In this document: positions 19,995-29,155 of the stretch, piece by piece
How positions within the stretch are numbered: the stretch's first letter is position 1
Layout of the letters: each line of letters opens with the position of its first letter
DNA from: Candidatus Bathycorpusculum sp.
GTDB lineage: Archaea; Thermoproteota; Bathyarchaeia; Bathyarchaeales; Bathycorpusculaceae
Assembly: GCA_009778385.1 (NCBI GenBank)
Contig: WRJX01000102.1
Span: forward strand, 1 to 64,000
Length of the DNA stretch: 64,000 nt
Reading direction: 5' to 3'
The notes under the pieces: generated by a model
Told to the model about the DNA's origin: nothing
Databases searched by the model: none
The model's input: only the letters and a program-made list of their open reading frames with translations
Translations under genes and position numbers: made by a program

Positions 19995-20794
19995 GTACGC
20001 TCTTGCTTGTTTTGTTTTCTTTTTCGTCTCCTTATTAGCCAGTATATCACACCACCTGCAACTACTAATATAATACCCAAAATGAGGTAGTGAGAGATAC
20101 CTGCAACTTCAGCCCAGTTACTGCCCAAATAGTAACCGACATAAACCAAAATTGAATTCCAAATTAAGCATCCTGCTGCTGTGAAAACAATAAACTTGGG
20201 AATGGACATTTTAACTGCTCCAGCTGGAAAAGAAATAAACGTTCTAAATCCTGGAACCAGACGCCCAAAAAAAACGGCTGCCACACCATATCGGTTAAAC
20301 CAGTTTGCTGCGGTTGTAAGTTGCGCAGGAGAGAAAATGACTCGACCTAAAAGTTTGTGCTTAGATAGTATGCTTACACCTTTTCGACCAATGTAGTAGT
20401 CAATTAGTGAACCCAAGACACCTGCAATCGTAGCATAAAATATCGTTAATCCCAAAGCAAGCTCTGTTACTGAAACCAAGTAGCCTGCAAATGGCAAAAT
20501 CACTTCGCTTGGTATGGGAAAAGAGCTTGATTCCAGTAGCATCAAAAGAAAAACCCCAATATAGCCCCAAGACGAAATGGTGTCAGTTACATTATGGGTA
20601 AAGGCAATAATTGCACCAATCACGGGGCCACTTGTCCAAGGTGAACCCTCAACTAGAACATCTGATAGTATTTCAAGCAAAAAGTAACAAAAGACAATGA
20701 TGATTACTGCTACAATAAGCAATTGGGGCGCTTTCCGTTTTAACCATGCAACCCGTGAATTATTATGCAGCACCAAACTCATCACGTAAGTCAA
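19991..20794 (-). CDS. DedA family (SNARE-associated) membrane protein
   Basis: ESSSFPIPSEVILPFAGYLV...GSLIDYYIGRKG...FGRLVPGFRTFISFPAGAVKMSIPKF. Confidence 0.9.
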   Translation of the reverse strand: MTYVMSLVLHNNSRVAWLKRKAPQLLIVAVIIIVFCYFLLEILSDVLVEGSPWTSGPVIGAIIAFTHNVTDTISSWGYIGVFLLMLLESSSFPIPSEVILPFAGYLVSVTELALGLTIFYATIAGVLGSLIDYYIGRKGVSILSKHKLLGRVIFSPAQLTTAANWFNRYGVAAVFFGRLVPGFRTFISFPAGAVKMSIPKFIVFTAAGCLIWNSILVYVGYYLGSNWAEVAGISHYLILGIILVVAGGVIYWLIRRRKRKQNKQERT

Positions 20795-21043
20795 AGTTGA
20801 ACCTAACTATTAGCTTATCGGAGACTATAGAAAAGAAACCTCATATGCTAAATACATATTTTCAACTACCCAAGTTATTTAGCAGGATGAATTTGCCAAC
20901 TCTTGCTTGCTATCAGTCTTGTGTGCTATTTTCTCTAACTATGTTGTAGCAAAAAAGGCACATTTGTATGAAAGTTCATTGATGGATTTTAAAGAAGAAA
21001 AGAGTGCTTAAATATTTGTTTGTTGTGTAAAAATGCGTTGGTT

Positions 21044-21185
21044 GGGGTAGTAGTATAGCCAGGTATTACGATGGGCTCCAGAAGCAAACCAGAATGGGTA
21101 TGCTGACTTCCTTTGGGAAGAGTGACGAAGTTCTGGAGCTGTAGATACCCATTGGTCGTCGGTTCAAATCCGATCTGCCCCACCA
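21044..21185 (+). tRNA. trnW: tRNA-Trp(CCA) with 65-nt intron (21082-21146) after position 37; CCA end encoded
   Basis: Acceptor GGGGTAG/CTGCCCC, T-arm GTCGGTTCAAATCCGAT, anticodon stem ATGGG/CCCAT with loop CTCCAG^A; bulge-helix-bulge AG^A / AT^A at the splice sites. Confidence 0.92.
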
Positions 21186-21330
21186 TATTTCTTTTTAATA
21201 TTTGAGAGGTAAATTTACCTAATTGGGAGAGTTAACAAAGCCAAACTTACATCACAAAGGATTTACCGAACTCTCAAATCCACAACGAGATATCAGAATC
21301 AGCAAAAAAAGTTTATATGTTTATATCCCT

Positions 21331-21345
21331 TCCCCCTACAGGGGA
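21331..21345. promoter_or_regulatory. Candidate CsoR-type operator TCCCCCTACAGGGGA
   Basis: C-tract/G-tract inverted repeat immediately upstream of the CsoR-family start (ATG 21351); wider arms TATCCC/GGGATA; AT-rich TATA-like stretch just upstream. Confidence 0.6.
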
Positions 21346-21350
21346 TACAG

Positions 21351-21617
21351 ATGCATGTTCACAAGAGAAGAAAAGAAGTATCAGACCGTTTAGCCAGAAT
21401 CGAAGGCCATGTCCATGGCGTCAAAAACATGGTTGAAACAGACAAAACCTGCCCAGAAATACTTCTACAAATAGTAGCCATACGAGCAGCACTAAACAAA
21501 GTATCAAAAATAGTCCTTGAAGACCACGTTGAATCCTGCCTAAAAGAAGCCGCTACATCAGGTGAAACAGAACAACATTTTGAAGAACTCAAAGAGGCAT
21601 TATCAAAACTCATTTAA
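21351..21617 (+). CDS. CsoR/RcnR-family metal-responsive repressor
   Basis: RLARIEGHVHGVKNMVETDKTCPEILLQIVAIRAALNKVSKIVLEDHVESCL; Cys-His-Cys ligands. Confidence 0.92.
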   Translation: MHVHKRRKEVSDRLARIEGHVHGVKNMVETDKTCPEILLQIVAIRAALNKVSKIVLEDHVESCLKEAATSGETEQHFEELKEALSKLI

Positions 21618-21637
21618 GGCAAAACTGGAGAAAAAAC

Positions 21638-23470
21638 ATGACTCCAAAGCAGTCGATTCTTCTTATTTTTACAGTTTTAGGTTTAACAGGATGGTTAGCA
21701 GCCACATTTGAGCTATTACCACCAACAATAACGTTTTACCTTCAAATTTCTTCAGCAACCATGGCATTATTAACCATAGGATATGGCGCAATTAAAACGC
21801 TCCGAGAACGCGTTTTCAGCATGGACTTGTTAGCAACAATAGCAATAATAGCATCAATAATTAGTGGTGAATATTTTCCTGCAACCATTGTTGCACTTAT
21901 GCTGTTAGGCGGAGAGATGCTTGAAGACTATGCACAACAAAAAAGCACAGACGCCATACAAAAACTCATCGAAGAGCAACCTCAAACAGCCACAGTACTT
22001 AGAGACGGACAAGAAAAACAAGTTATTCCACAAGAAGTCAAAATTGGAGAAACAGTCATAATTAGACCCGGAGCAAAAATTCCGGTAGACGGAATCATCC
22101 AAAAAGGACACGCATACATAAACCAAGCCTCAGTAACAGGCGAGTCAATACCTGCAGAAAAAACAGAAGGCACAAACGTTTACAGCGGAACCATAGTTCA
22201 ACAAGGAGCTATATATGTAATTGCAACAGCAGTTGGTGAAAAAAGTACATATGGCAAAATAATAGCGTTAGTAAAAGAAGCTGAAGAAAAAAAGGCGCCC
22301 ATAGAGCGGACAGCTGACAAATACGCAAAATACTTTACACCAACAATCCTCATAATTGGAATAATAATTTTTGCATTAACACAAGACATAATGCGTATGG
22401 CGGCAGTATTTGTTATAGCTTGCCCATGTGCATTGATTCTTTCTACACCAGCAGCCATTGTAGCAAGCATTGGAAACGCGGCAAAAAAAGGAATCCTCAT
22501 ACGAAATGGAGAAACCTTGGAAAAAATATCAAAAGTTAACGTCATAGTTTTAGATAAAACAGGAACAATCACCAAAGGCAAACTAGAAGTTATAGACATA
22601 AAAAGTTTCAGCCAATACACATCTGACCAAATTTTACAATTTGCCGCTGAAACAGAAAAATGCTCTGAGCACCCCTTTGCAAAAGCCATAATAGAAAAAG
22701 CCCTCAAAAAAGGCTTTGACATTTCACACCCTGACAACTTTGAACATCACCCAGGTTTAGGAGTATGCATAAACAGCAATGGAACAAACATAGTTACTGG
22801 CAATACACGCTTAATGCAGAAATACGCCATTCAAATAACCCCCGAAGCTCAAGATTACATAACCAAACAGGACAAATACACAGTTATCCTTGTTGCAAAA
22901 CAACAAACATTACTTGGTGCAATAAGTCTATCAGATCAACCTCGAGAAAACGTAAAAAACATATTAACACAAGTTAAAGAAAACGGCATAAAACAGGTCA
23001 TAATGTTAACAGGCGATAATAGAAACGTTTCCGAAACAGTTGCAGTCGCATGCGAAATCGATGAAGCAATACCTGAATTGATGCCTGCTGATAAAGTAAA
23101 CAAAATTAAAAGCCTAAAAAATCACGGGTTAACAGTTGCCATGATTGGTGATGGAATCAATGATGCTCCAGCACTTGCACAAGCAGATGTTGGAGTTGCC
23201 ATGGGGTTATCTGGAACAGAAGTAGCCATTGAAACAGCAGGCATCGTGCTAGCATCAGATGATTTGTCAAAGTTACCACAGATGTTAAAGATTGGAAAAA
23301 CAACAATGTCCATAATTAAACAAAACATCACCTTTGCCATAGCAGTAAACATCATCGGCATAGCGTTATCCAGCCAAGGGTTAATCTCACCTTTGGTAGC
23401 AGCCATAATTCATGAAAGTAACGCATTAATTGTCATGGTTAACTCACTTAGGCTTCTAAAAGTAAAATAA
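21638..23470 (+). CDS. P1B-type heavy-metal-translocating ATPase
   Basis: TGESIPAEK, CPCALILSTPAAIVASIGNAAKKGILIRNGETLEKI, DKTGTITKG, GDGINDAPALAQADVGVAMG. Confidence 0.95.
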   Translation: MTPKQSILLIFTVLGLTGWLAATFELLPPTITFYLQISSATMALLTIGYGAIKTLRERVFSMDLLATIAIIASIISGEYFPATIVALMLLGGEMLEDYAQQKSTDAIQKLIEEQPQTATVLRDGQEKQVIPQEVKIGETVIIRPGAKIPVDGIIQKGHAYINQASVTGESIPAEKTEGTNVYSGTIVQQGAIYVIATAVGEKSTYGKIIALVKEAEEKKAPIERTADKYAKYFTPTILIIGIIIFALTQDIMRMAAVFVIACPCALILSTPAAIVASIGNAAKKGILIRNGETLEKISKVNVIVLDKTGTITKGKLEVIDIKSFSQYTSDQILQFAAETEKCSEHPFAKAIIEKALKKGFDISHPDNFEHHPGLGVCINSNGTNIVTGNTRLMQKYAIQITPEAQDYITKQDKYTVILVAKQQTLLGAISLSDQPRENVKNILTQVKENGIKQVIMLTGDNRNVSETVAVACEIDEAIPELMPADKVNKIKSLKNHGLTVAMIGDGINDAPALAQADVGVAMGLSGTEVAIETAGIVLASDDLSKLPQMLKIGKTTMSIIKQNITFAIAVNIIGIALSSQGLISPLVAAIIHESNALIVMVNSLRLLKVK

Positions 23471-23660
23471 GAAAAACATTAATACAAAAATTTTTTTGTT
23501 ATTTGTGAAAATATTTTTTTTCCAAATTGATGTTGCTTGTGGCAACGCAAACACCTCTGTATTGTCGGCACTGTATGATACAGAGTTAATGAAAAGTTAC
23601 GTTGCTATAGTTGCTGTAAGCCACCTTTCTTTGCCCTCGGCAGAACCTGCAATAGAGACC

Positions 23661-23927
23661 TTATTCTCTTTTTCTTTTTTCATAACCTATAAAGTATCCG
23701 ACAATTATTACGCCAACAGTAGCCTGCAAGGCAAAAAGTAATATTGCGATTTCTCTACCGGGTGGTTCCCAAACTGGAGAGAACCGTGCTTCAACTCCTG
23801 TATCATAAAGGGCTTGCGTAACTCTTTCACCCGCGTCACCAAATAGCATATTTGGTAAAAGAATCAAATATACTGCAAATATACACGCTATAAAGGCGAT
23901 TAATATCAGATAGCGTTTACTATTCAT
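23661..23927 (-). CDS. cbiN: CbiN-like cobalt transporter accessory protein
   Basis: FSPVWEPPGREIAILLFALQATVGVIIVGYFIGYEK matches the CbiN C-terminal pattern. Confidence 0.75.
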   Translation of the reverse strand: MNSKRYLILIAFIACIFAVYLILLPNMLFGDAGERVTQALYDTGVEARFSPVWEPPGREIAILLFALQATVGVIIVGYFIGYEKRKRE

Positions 23928-24032
23928 TGTTTTGCTTCCGGTTTTTTCTATTATGAAAGTTGTATCAATTTTAGTTCAGCTAATATTATTTAATCTGCAT
24001 TTTTATAAAAAGGCAAAAAGTGTAACTTAAAA

Positions 24033-24911
24033 TCAACTTTTTTTAATTTGTTCTTTTGTAACTTCTAAAAGTCTCAGAATTTCTTTTCTTGCCTCACTAA
24101 TTGTCAAAGGAAATTCATTATCAATTGGTAACCCATTTTCTTTCTTTAAAACTTCAAACAAATGGGCTATCCGTGGCGATCGTAGATTGACTTCTCGTAT
24201 TAACTCGGTGTTTGAGAAGCTTGTTTTTGGTGTACCCTCAGAAACTATTTTGCCTTTGTTTAAGATGTAGAGTTTGTCTGCGAATAAGGGAACCATATCT
24301 ACATCATGAGTAGCCAATAGCAAGGTAACTCCATTTTCTTTGTTAATACGAAGCAACAAATGTAATATGTCACTGGTAGCGATTGGATCAAGGCTTGAGG
24401 TGGGTTCATCCATTATGATAACTTCAGGCTGCATAGCAAGCACACCCGCTAGTGCAACACGTTTTTTCTGGCCACCGCTAAGAAAGTGTGGGGGTTTGTC
24501 GGCGAACTCTGTCATTCCAACCGTTGTAAGTGCATCATCCACAAGCTGCTTAACACGTTCAAGAGTGTAACCTAGATTTAGAGGGCCAAAGGCTACATCT
24601 TGTTTTACTGAGGAGGCAAAAAGCTGGTCATTTGGATCTTGAAAGACAAATCCAACTCTTTTGCGCAGATTTAGCAGAGATTTAGCATCATAGGCTAAGG
24701 GTTTGTCTTCAAAGTATATGCTACCAGAAGTAGGCTTTAGAATACCGTTTAAATGGTTGAGCAGAGTTGTTTTTCCAGAACCATTTGTTCCTAAGAAAGC
24801 AATTCGTTCGCCTCGGGTAAAGTTTAAAGAAACCTCATCTAGAGCCAATGTTCCATCTGAGTAGCGATGTGATAATTTTTCTAATTTAAATATCATATTA
24901 TACAACTCCAA
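24033..24911 (-). CDS. cbiO: Cobalt ECF transporter ATP-binding protein
   Basis: GTNGSGKTTLLNHLNGILKP, FVFQDPNDQLFASSVKQDVAFGPLNLG, LSGGQKKRVALAGVLAMQP. Confidence 0.93.
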   Translation of the reverse strand: MELYNMIFKLEKLSHRYSDGTLALDEVSLNFTRGERIAFLGTNGSGKTTLLNHLNGILKPTSGSIYFEDKPLAYDAKSLLNLRKRVGFVFQDPNDQLFASSVKQDVAFGPLNLGYTLERVKQLVDDALTTVGMTEFADKPPHFLSGGQKKRVALAGVLAMQPEVIIMDEPTSSLDPIATSDILHLLLRINKENGVTLLLATHDVDMVPLFADKLYILNKGKIVSEGTPKTSFSNTELIREVNLRSPRIAHLFEVLKKENGLPIDNEFPLTISEARKEILRLLEVTKEQIKKS

Positions 24912-25725
24912 TGTTTAGTGTCAAAAACAGTAAGATAATAAGTAAGACATCAAAGAGCACTATACCTAAGAGCACCAGTTTTCTTGGAGAAACAAAGTCT
25001 TCAAGAATACGAATTTCACCATCATACCCTCGAGCGTTCATAGCAACAAGAGTTCGCTCCCCCTGGTCCAACGTTCGTATGAAAAGGCTTCCAATAAGCA
25101 ACGCTAAAGAGCGAATGCTACTTAGCCAACCAGAGCGCCTGAGTCTTAGTTTTTGAGCAAGACTCATCTGCTCAGAGATTTCTAGAAATAAAAAGATATA
25201 GCGGTATATCATCATAGACATTTCAACCATAACCTGAGGTACATGAACACGACGGAGAAGAACACAAAGATCAGTTATTGAAGTTGTGAGTACAAGGAAG
25301 AAGAGGCAAGAAAGAGCGCCCTCAACTCTTAAAAAAGTGGTTATACTCATAGAGAGACCGTTTTTAAATATCGACCATGTAAACCAAGGTAACTGAATTT
25401 CAGCTATAGTTGTTCCAGATCCAAAGAATAAAGCTAAGAAAATACAACTAAGCACAAGCATATAGGTTGGATAAACAAACAAATTAAAGTAAAGACATGC
25501 TTTAACCTTAGCAAGACTTAATACTAAAATTGTACAGGTTATAAATATTACAACAGGCACGATAATTGTTGATACAGAAGCACATATTATAAGTGCGGAA
25601 AGGGCAAAAAAAGTTTTAGTTATCGGACTGCATTTTGCTAATGCATTGGTATAAGCAGACCTATCGATTTCAGCATAGGTTTCAGAATGACTCAATAGGT
25701 ACTTCTCCCTCTTCCAGCAATCCAA
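24898..25725 (-). CDS. cbiQ: Cobalt ECF transporter transmembrane protein
   Basis: Overlaps cbiO; EMSMMIYRYIFLFLEISEQMSLAQKLRL, LFIRTLDQGERTLVAMNARGYDGEI. Confidence 0.9.
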   Translation of the reverse strand: MDCWKREKYLLSHSETYAEIDRSAYTNALAKCSPITKTFFALSALIICASVSTIIVPVVIFITCTILVLSLAKVKACLYFNLFVYPTYMLVLSCIFLALFFGSGTTIAEIQLPWFTWSIFKNGLSMSITTFLRVEGALSCLFFLVLTTSITDLCVLLRRVHVPQVMVEMSMMIYRYIFLFLEISEQMSLAQKLRLRRSGWLSSIRSLALLIGSLFIRTLDQGERTLVAMNARGYDGEIRILEDFVSPRKLVLLGIVLFDVLLIILLFLTLNIGVV

Positions 25726-25869
25726 GTTGTAACTTCATTTTCGATTCCGCTAATCGGTCAAATATACTATTTTATGCGATATCTATACTTTACCTATACA
25801 CCTGAAGGTATATCCAAAAAAAGGAGGGGTATACACACTAATGTTGTGTAGGGTTCATTTTAGTTGGTT

Positions 25870-26379
25870 TTATTCGGGTTTTGCCCGCATATACCCAACA
25901 AAGTAACCCAGTATTGAGGCGCCTATGGCCACCTGTAATGAGAAGAGCACGCGCTCACCTAACTCACCAGGTTCATACCCTAGGGGGTCGATCCATGGAG
26001 TGTAACCACTTGAGGCAATTTCGTCAGGACCTTGACCATCTGTTCCGCTGAAATCTCCGGCATTAATCACAAAGGGCACTATGAAGATAGCTAACACAAG
26101 TCCAATTATTAGTATATACATATACTTCCTCTGAATGGCCTGCTTTGCAATGACCGTTTTGCCTGCGGTACGAACTGATTTTAAACCCTTTCTAGTTCCA
26201 ATGAAGTGTCCTAGAGTTGCAGCCATTATTCCTGCTTGAACTGAGAACAGCAATATCTCAGTTTCATTTGGAAGCGAAATAACAGCTTCAGATATGGGAG
26301 TATACCCTAAAGCAACTATGTATGCGAATAGGGCAATAGGGGTTACTATTGCCAAGGTTAAATAATACTTATACTGCAT
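25870..26379 (-). CDS. CbiN-like protein with two CbiN-type hairpin units
   Basis: C-terminal YTPWIDPLGYEPGELGERVLFSLQVAIGASILGYFVGYMR and N-terminal LPNETEILLFSVQAGIMAATLGHFIGTRKG. Confidence 0.72.
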   Translation of the reverse strand: MQYKYYLTLAIVTPIALFAYIVALGYTPISEAVISLPNETEILLFSVQAGIMAATLGHFIGTRKGLKSVRTAGKTVIAKQAIQRKYMYILIIGLVLAIFIVPFVINAGDFSGTDGQGPDEIASSGYTPWIDPLGYEPGELGERVLFSLQVAIGASILGYFVGYMRAKPE

Positions 26380-27073
26380 TTTGTGGTTCCACCTTTCTTT
26401 CTGTGTTTGCAGTAGGGATTTTTAGTACACCTAATTTTTGTAGGATACTACCCTTGTATTTTGATAGGAAGTTAAATATCAGAACAGCGAGGAATCCTTC
26501 AGCGATAGCTATTGGAATTTGTGTGATAGCATATATTCCAAAGAAGGTTGCAAATGAAGTAAAGACGCTACCTTCGGTGGGGAATGCAAGACCAAGTTGG
26601 AACGCGGTAGTAATATAGGTCATTAAGTCGGCCACTGCAACTGCAACAAAAACGCCTACTGACGGGTTAACTCGTGTTTTTTTAAACACCCACCATATGG
26701 CAAAGCCTATGGCGGGCCCAACAATACCCATAGAGAAAATGTTAGCTCCAAGGGTTGTTATACCTCCGTGAGCCAACAATAAGGCTTGAAATACCAGAAC
26801 TATCACTGAAATAGCACTGGTTATTGCCGGTCCGAAAAGAATAGCAGAAAATCCAGTACCAGTTGGGTGTGAGCTGCTTCCGGTTACTGATGGAAGCTTG
26901 AGTGCAGAGATTACAAAGACGAATGCACCAACTAACGCCAAGAGCGGTTTGATTTCAGGCATCTTTTTTGTTAATTTAGCAACCTTATAAACACCATAGG
27001 CAACTATTGGCAATGATATTATCCACCATATTTGCCACCATGGAGATGGTAGAAAACCTTCCATTATGTGCAT
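26369..27073 (-). CDS. cbiM: Cobalt ECF transporter substrate-binding membrane protein
   Basis: MHIMEGFLPSPWWQIWW...LKLPSVTGSSSHPTGTGFSAILFGP...LLLAHGGITTLGANIFSMGIVGP. Confidence 0.96.
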   Translation of the reverse strand: MHIMEGFLPSPWWQIWWIISLPIVAYGVYKVAKLTKKMPEIKPLLALVGAFVFVISALKLPSVTGSSSHPTGTGFSAILFGPAITSAISVIVLVFQALLLAHGGITTLGANIFSMGIVGPAIGFAIWWVFKKTRVNPSVGVFVAVAVADLMTYITTAFQLGLAFPTEGSVFTSFATFFGIYAITQIPIAIAEGFLAVLIFNFLSKYKGSILQKLGVLKIPTANTERKVEPQNAV

Positions 27074-27132
27074 GTAATTATGTACTCCTTGTGGAATATT
27101 TTATCCAATAAGCATATAAATATTCGTTTAAC

Positions 27133-27144
27133 AGTAGTTAACTA
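27133..27144. promoter_or_regulatory. Perfect 12-bp palindrome GTAGTTAACTAC in the cbiM/regulator divergent promoter region
   Basis: Self-complementary; 17 bp upstream of the regulator ATG and about 60 bp from the cbiM start. Confidence 0.5.
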
Positions 27145-27161
27145 CAGGTTGAATAGGAAAT

Positions 27162-27995
27162 ATGCAAAAACAACCGAGAGACATTTTGCTACGAGACAAG
27201 GGAGAATTTACAAAATTTCAAATTTTACTGGAAGTAATGAGAAATCAACCACATGTCAAACAAAAAGACATCAGTGACTCCATAGGAATTACAATTCAAG
27301 CCATCTCCAAATACTTCAAAAAATTAACCAAAGAGGGTCTCCTTGAAGCAGGATCTGAACGGGCGGACTACCGTTTAACCCAAAAAGGCATTATAAAGCT
27401 CCGTGAAAACCTAAAAAACTTGGACTTATATGTTAAATCCATCAAAAACGAACTAAAAGTTGACCATGCATGGATAGCCATAGCAACCCTTCCCGTGAAA
27501 ATCGGTGAACAAGTTGGGCTTATCACTAAAGGCGGTGTCTTTTACACAGTACCCGTAAATGACTCCGGCGTTGAAGCTGTCGGCATTGCAACCAACAATG
27601 CAATACCAGGCGAAGACATCGGATTAAAAGACTTAAAAGGTAAAGTTAAACTAAAACAAGGCAAAATTCTAATTATCAAACTACCCAGCATTCGCAAAGG
27701 CGGCTCAAGAACCGTAGACATAGCAAAAATAAAAAGACTAATTGATGACTTTAAACCTGATCGCATAGGAGTCATGGGTGCCGTTGGCAGAGCAGTAATT
27801 AACAAATTAGAAATTAAGGCAGACTTAGAATTCGGCATCAGCCACGCTGCAGTTATTGCCGCATCCAGAGGCTTAAACGTTATAGTACTCGTAGTTGGAC
27901 GCATGGTTAACAAGATGATCCAAGAAATTGATACACAAAACATGCAACTCACCAATGAAATAAGTTATGAAGTAAAAGACGCTAAAACCACATAA
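27162..27995 (+). CDS. Winged-HTH transcriptional regulator with C-terminal ligand-sensing domain
   Basis: VKQKDISDSIGITIQAISKYFKKLTKEGLLEAGSERADYRLTQKG wHTH; divergent from cbiM. Confidence 0.8.
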   Translation: MQKQPRDILLRDKGEFTKFQILLEVMRNQPHVKQKDISDSIGITIQAISKYFKKLTKEGLLEAGSERADYRLTQKGIIKLRENLKNLDLYVKSIKNELKVDHAWIAIATLPVKIGEQVGLITKGGVFYTVPVNDSGVEAVGIATNNAIPGEDIGLKDLKGKVKLKQGKILIIKLPSIRKGGSRTVDIAKIKRLIDDFKPDRIGVMGAVGRAVINKLEIKADLEFGISHAAVIAASRGLNVIVLVVGRMVNKMIQEIDTQNMQLTNEISYEVKDAKTT

Positions 27996-28004
27996 TAAGA
28001 AGAA

Positions 28005-28841
28005 ATGACTATGAGTATCGAATGCACTGAAGCACACATCCTAGCAGACCAAATGAACAAAGAATTAAAAGGTAAAACAATCATCAACTATGAAGTGCAA
28101 AACAGCCAACAACTTCAACAAAAAAATTTCATCAGCAAAAACTCAGTTCTCAACCAGCTAATCGACCGCAAAATTTTATCAGTTACATCACGAGGCAATA
28201 CTATTCTGGTAAAACTTGATAATTGTTGGAACATAGTTTTAGCGCCTGAATACGGCGGCAACATCTCACTATACAAGCCGCAAACAAAGTTGCCCAAATT
28301 TCATCTTAAACTGGACTTACAGGACGTCATTTTAACGGTTAGTTTAACGGGGATAGGGTGTATACAAGCGGTTGAAGACAATTTACTAAAAACCAATTAT
28401 CTCTACAATCGAGATTTCAGCCAAATACTTAACCCCCTTGAAACAGATTTCACCTTTGAATGCTTCATAGAAAGACTCAACAATAAAAAGCAAAATATCA
28501 AAGCGGCTTTAGTTGGAAAAACCGCAGTTATTGTAGGTGTATCTAACAGCGCTTTTCAAGACATCATTTACCGTGCCAAAATTAGTCCTAAACGTAACAC
28601 TGGCATTCTCAGCATAGAAGAAAAAAAGGCACTTTACAAGGCAATTACGCAGCTAATTGAAGAGCGGTTAGAAGCAGGTGGAAAAAATCAGTTTACGGAT
28701 TTGCATGGTAAACCTGGTCTGTACGTGGCTAAGATGGGACCAAACCAAAAAGACCAAACGTGCCATATATGCAGAAGCAAAATAGAGAAAGTCAACCATG
28801 GCGGCGGGCAAGTGTATCTTTGCCCAACCTGCCAAAAATAG
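28005..28841 (+). CDS. Fpg/Nei-like DNA glycosylase family protein with atypical N-terminus
   Basis: C-terminal GGKNQFTDLHGKPGLYVAKMG...CHICRSKIEKVNHGGGQVYLCPTCQ zinc finger; N-terminus MSIECTEAHI rather than MPELPEVE. Confidence 0.82.
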   Translation: MTMSIECTEAHILADQMNKELKGKTIINYEVQNSQQLQQKNFISKNSVLNQLIDRKILSVTSRGNTILVKLDNCWNIVLAPEYGGNISLYKPQTKLPKFHLKLDLQDVILTVSLTGIGCIQAVEDNLLKTNYLYNRDFSQILNPLETDFTFECFIERLNNKKQNIKAALVGKTAVIVGVSNSAFQDIIYRAKISPKRNTGILSIEEKKALYKAITQLIEERLEAGGKNQFTDLHGKPGLYVAKMGPNQKDQTCHICRSKIEKVNHGGGQVYLCPTCQK

Positions 28842-29155
28842 GCATTTTTCAGCATGTCTTGACCTGGTTTTAAACCATTAAATTAACTTAGTTTCTTAGA
28901 GTCTATACCAATTTTACATAAAATAGTAGTAGTTAGTTTATAGTTTATTATAGAAAAATAGTGCGTTTTTTGGGTTGATTGTGAGAAGAAGTAGGTATTG
29001 TGTATGGTTTAGTGTGAAAGAAGTCCCCTTCCGTCCCACACGTAACACTAAACGGTTCAGTCATGTAAAACAGAACTATAAAAGTCAGTGAAGAATCGGT
29101 TCAGCAGAACCTCTTAGCGTTTAGTCATATCTAAATGAAGCGTTTAATGAAGAAG

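Noticed and set aside
20989-21186. 65-aa minus-strand ORF MVGQIGFEPTTNGYLQLQ...
   Set aside because: It lies antisense across the tRNA-Trp gene; the 'VGQIGFEPTTNGY' peptide is a familiar artefact of translating tRNA T-arm/acceptor sequence in reverse.
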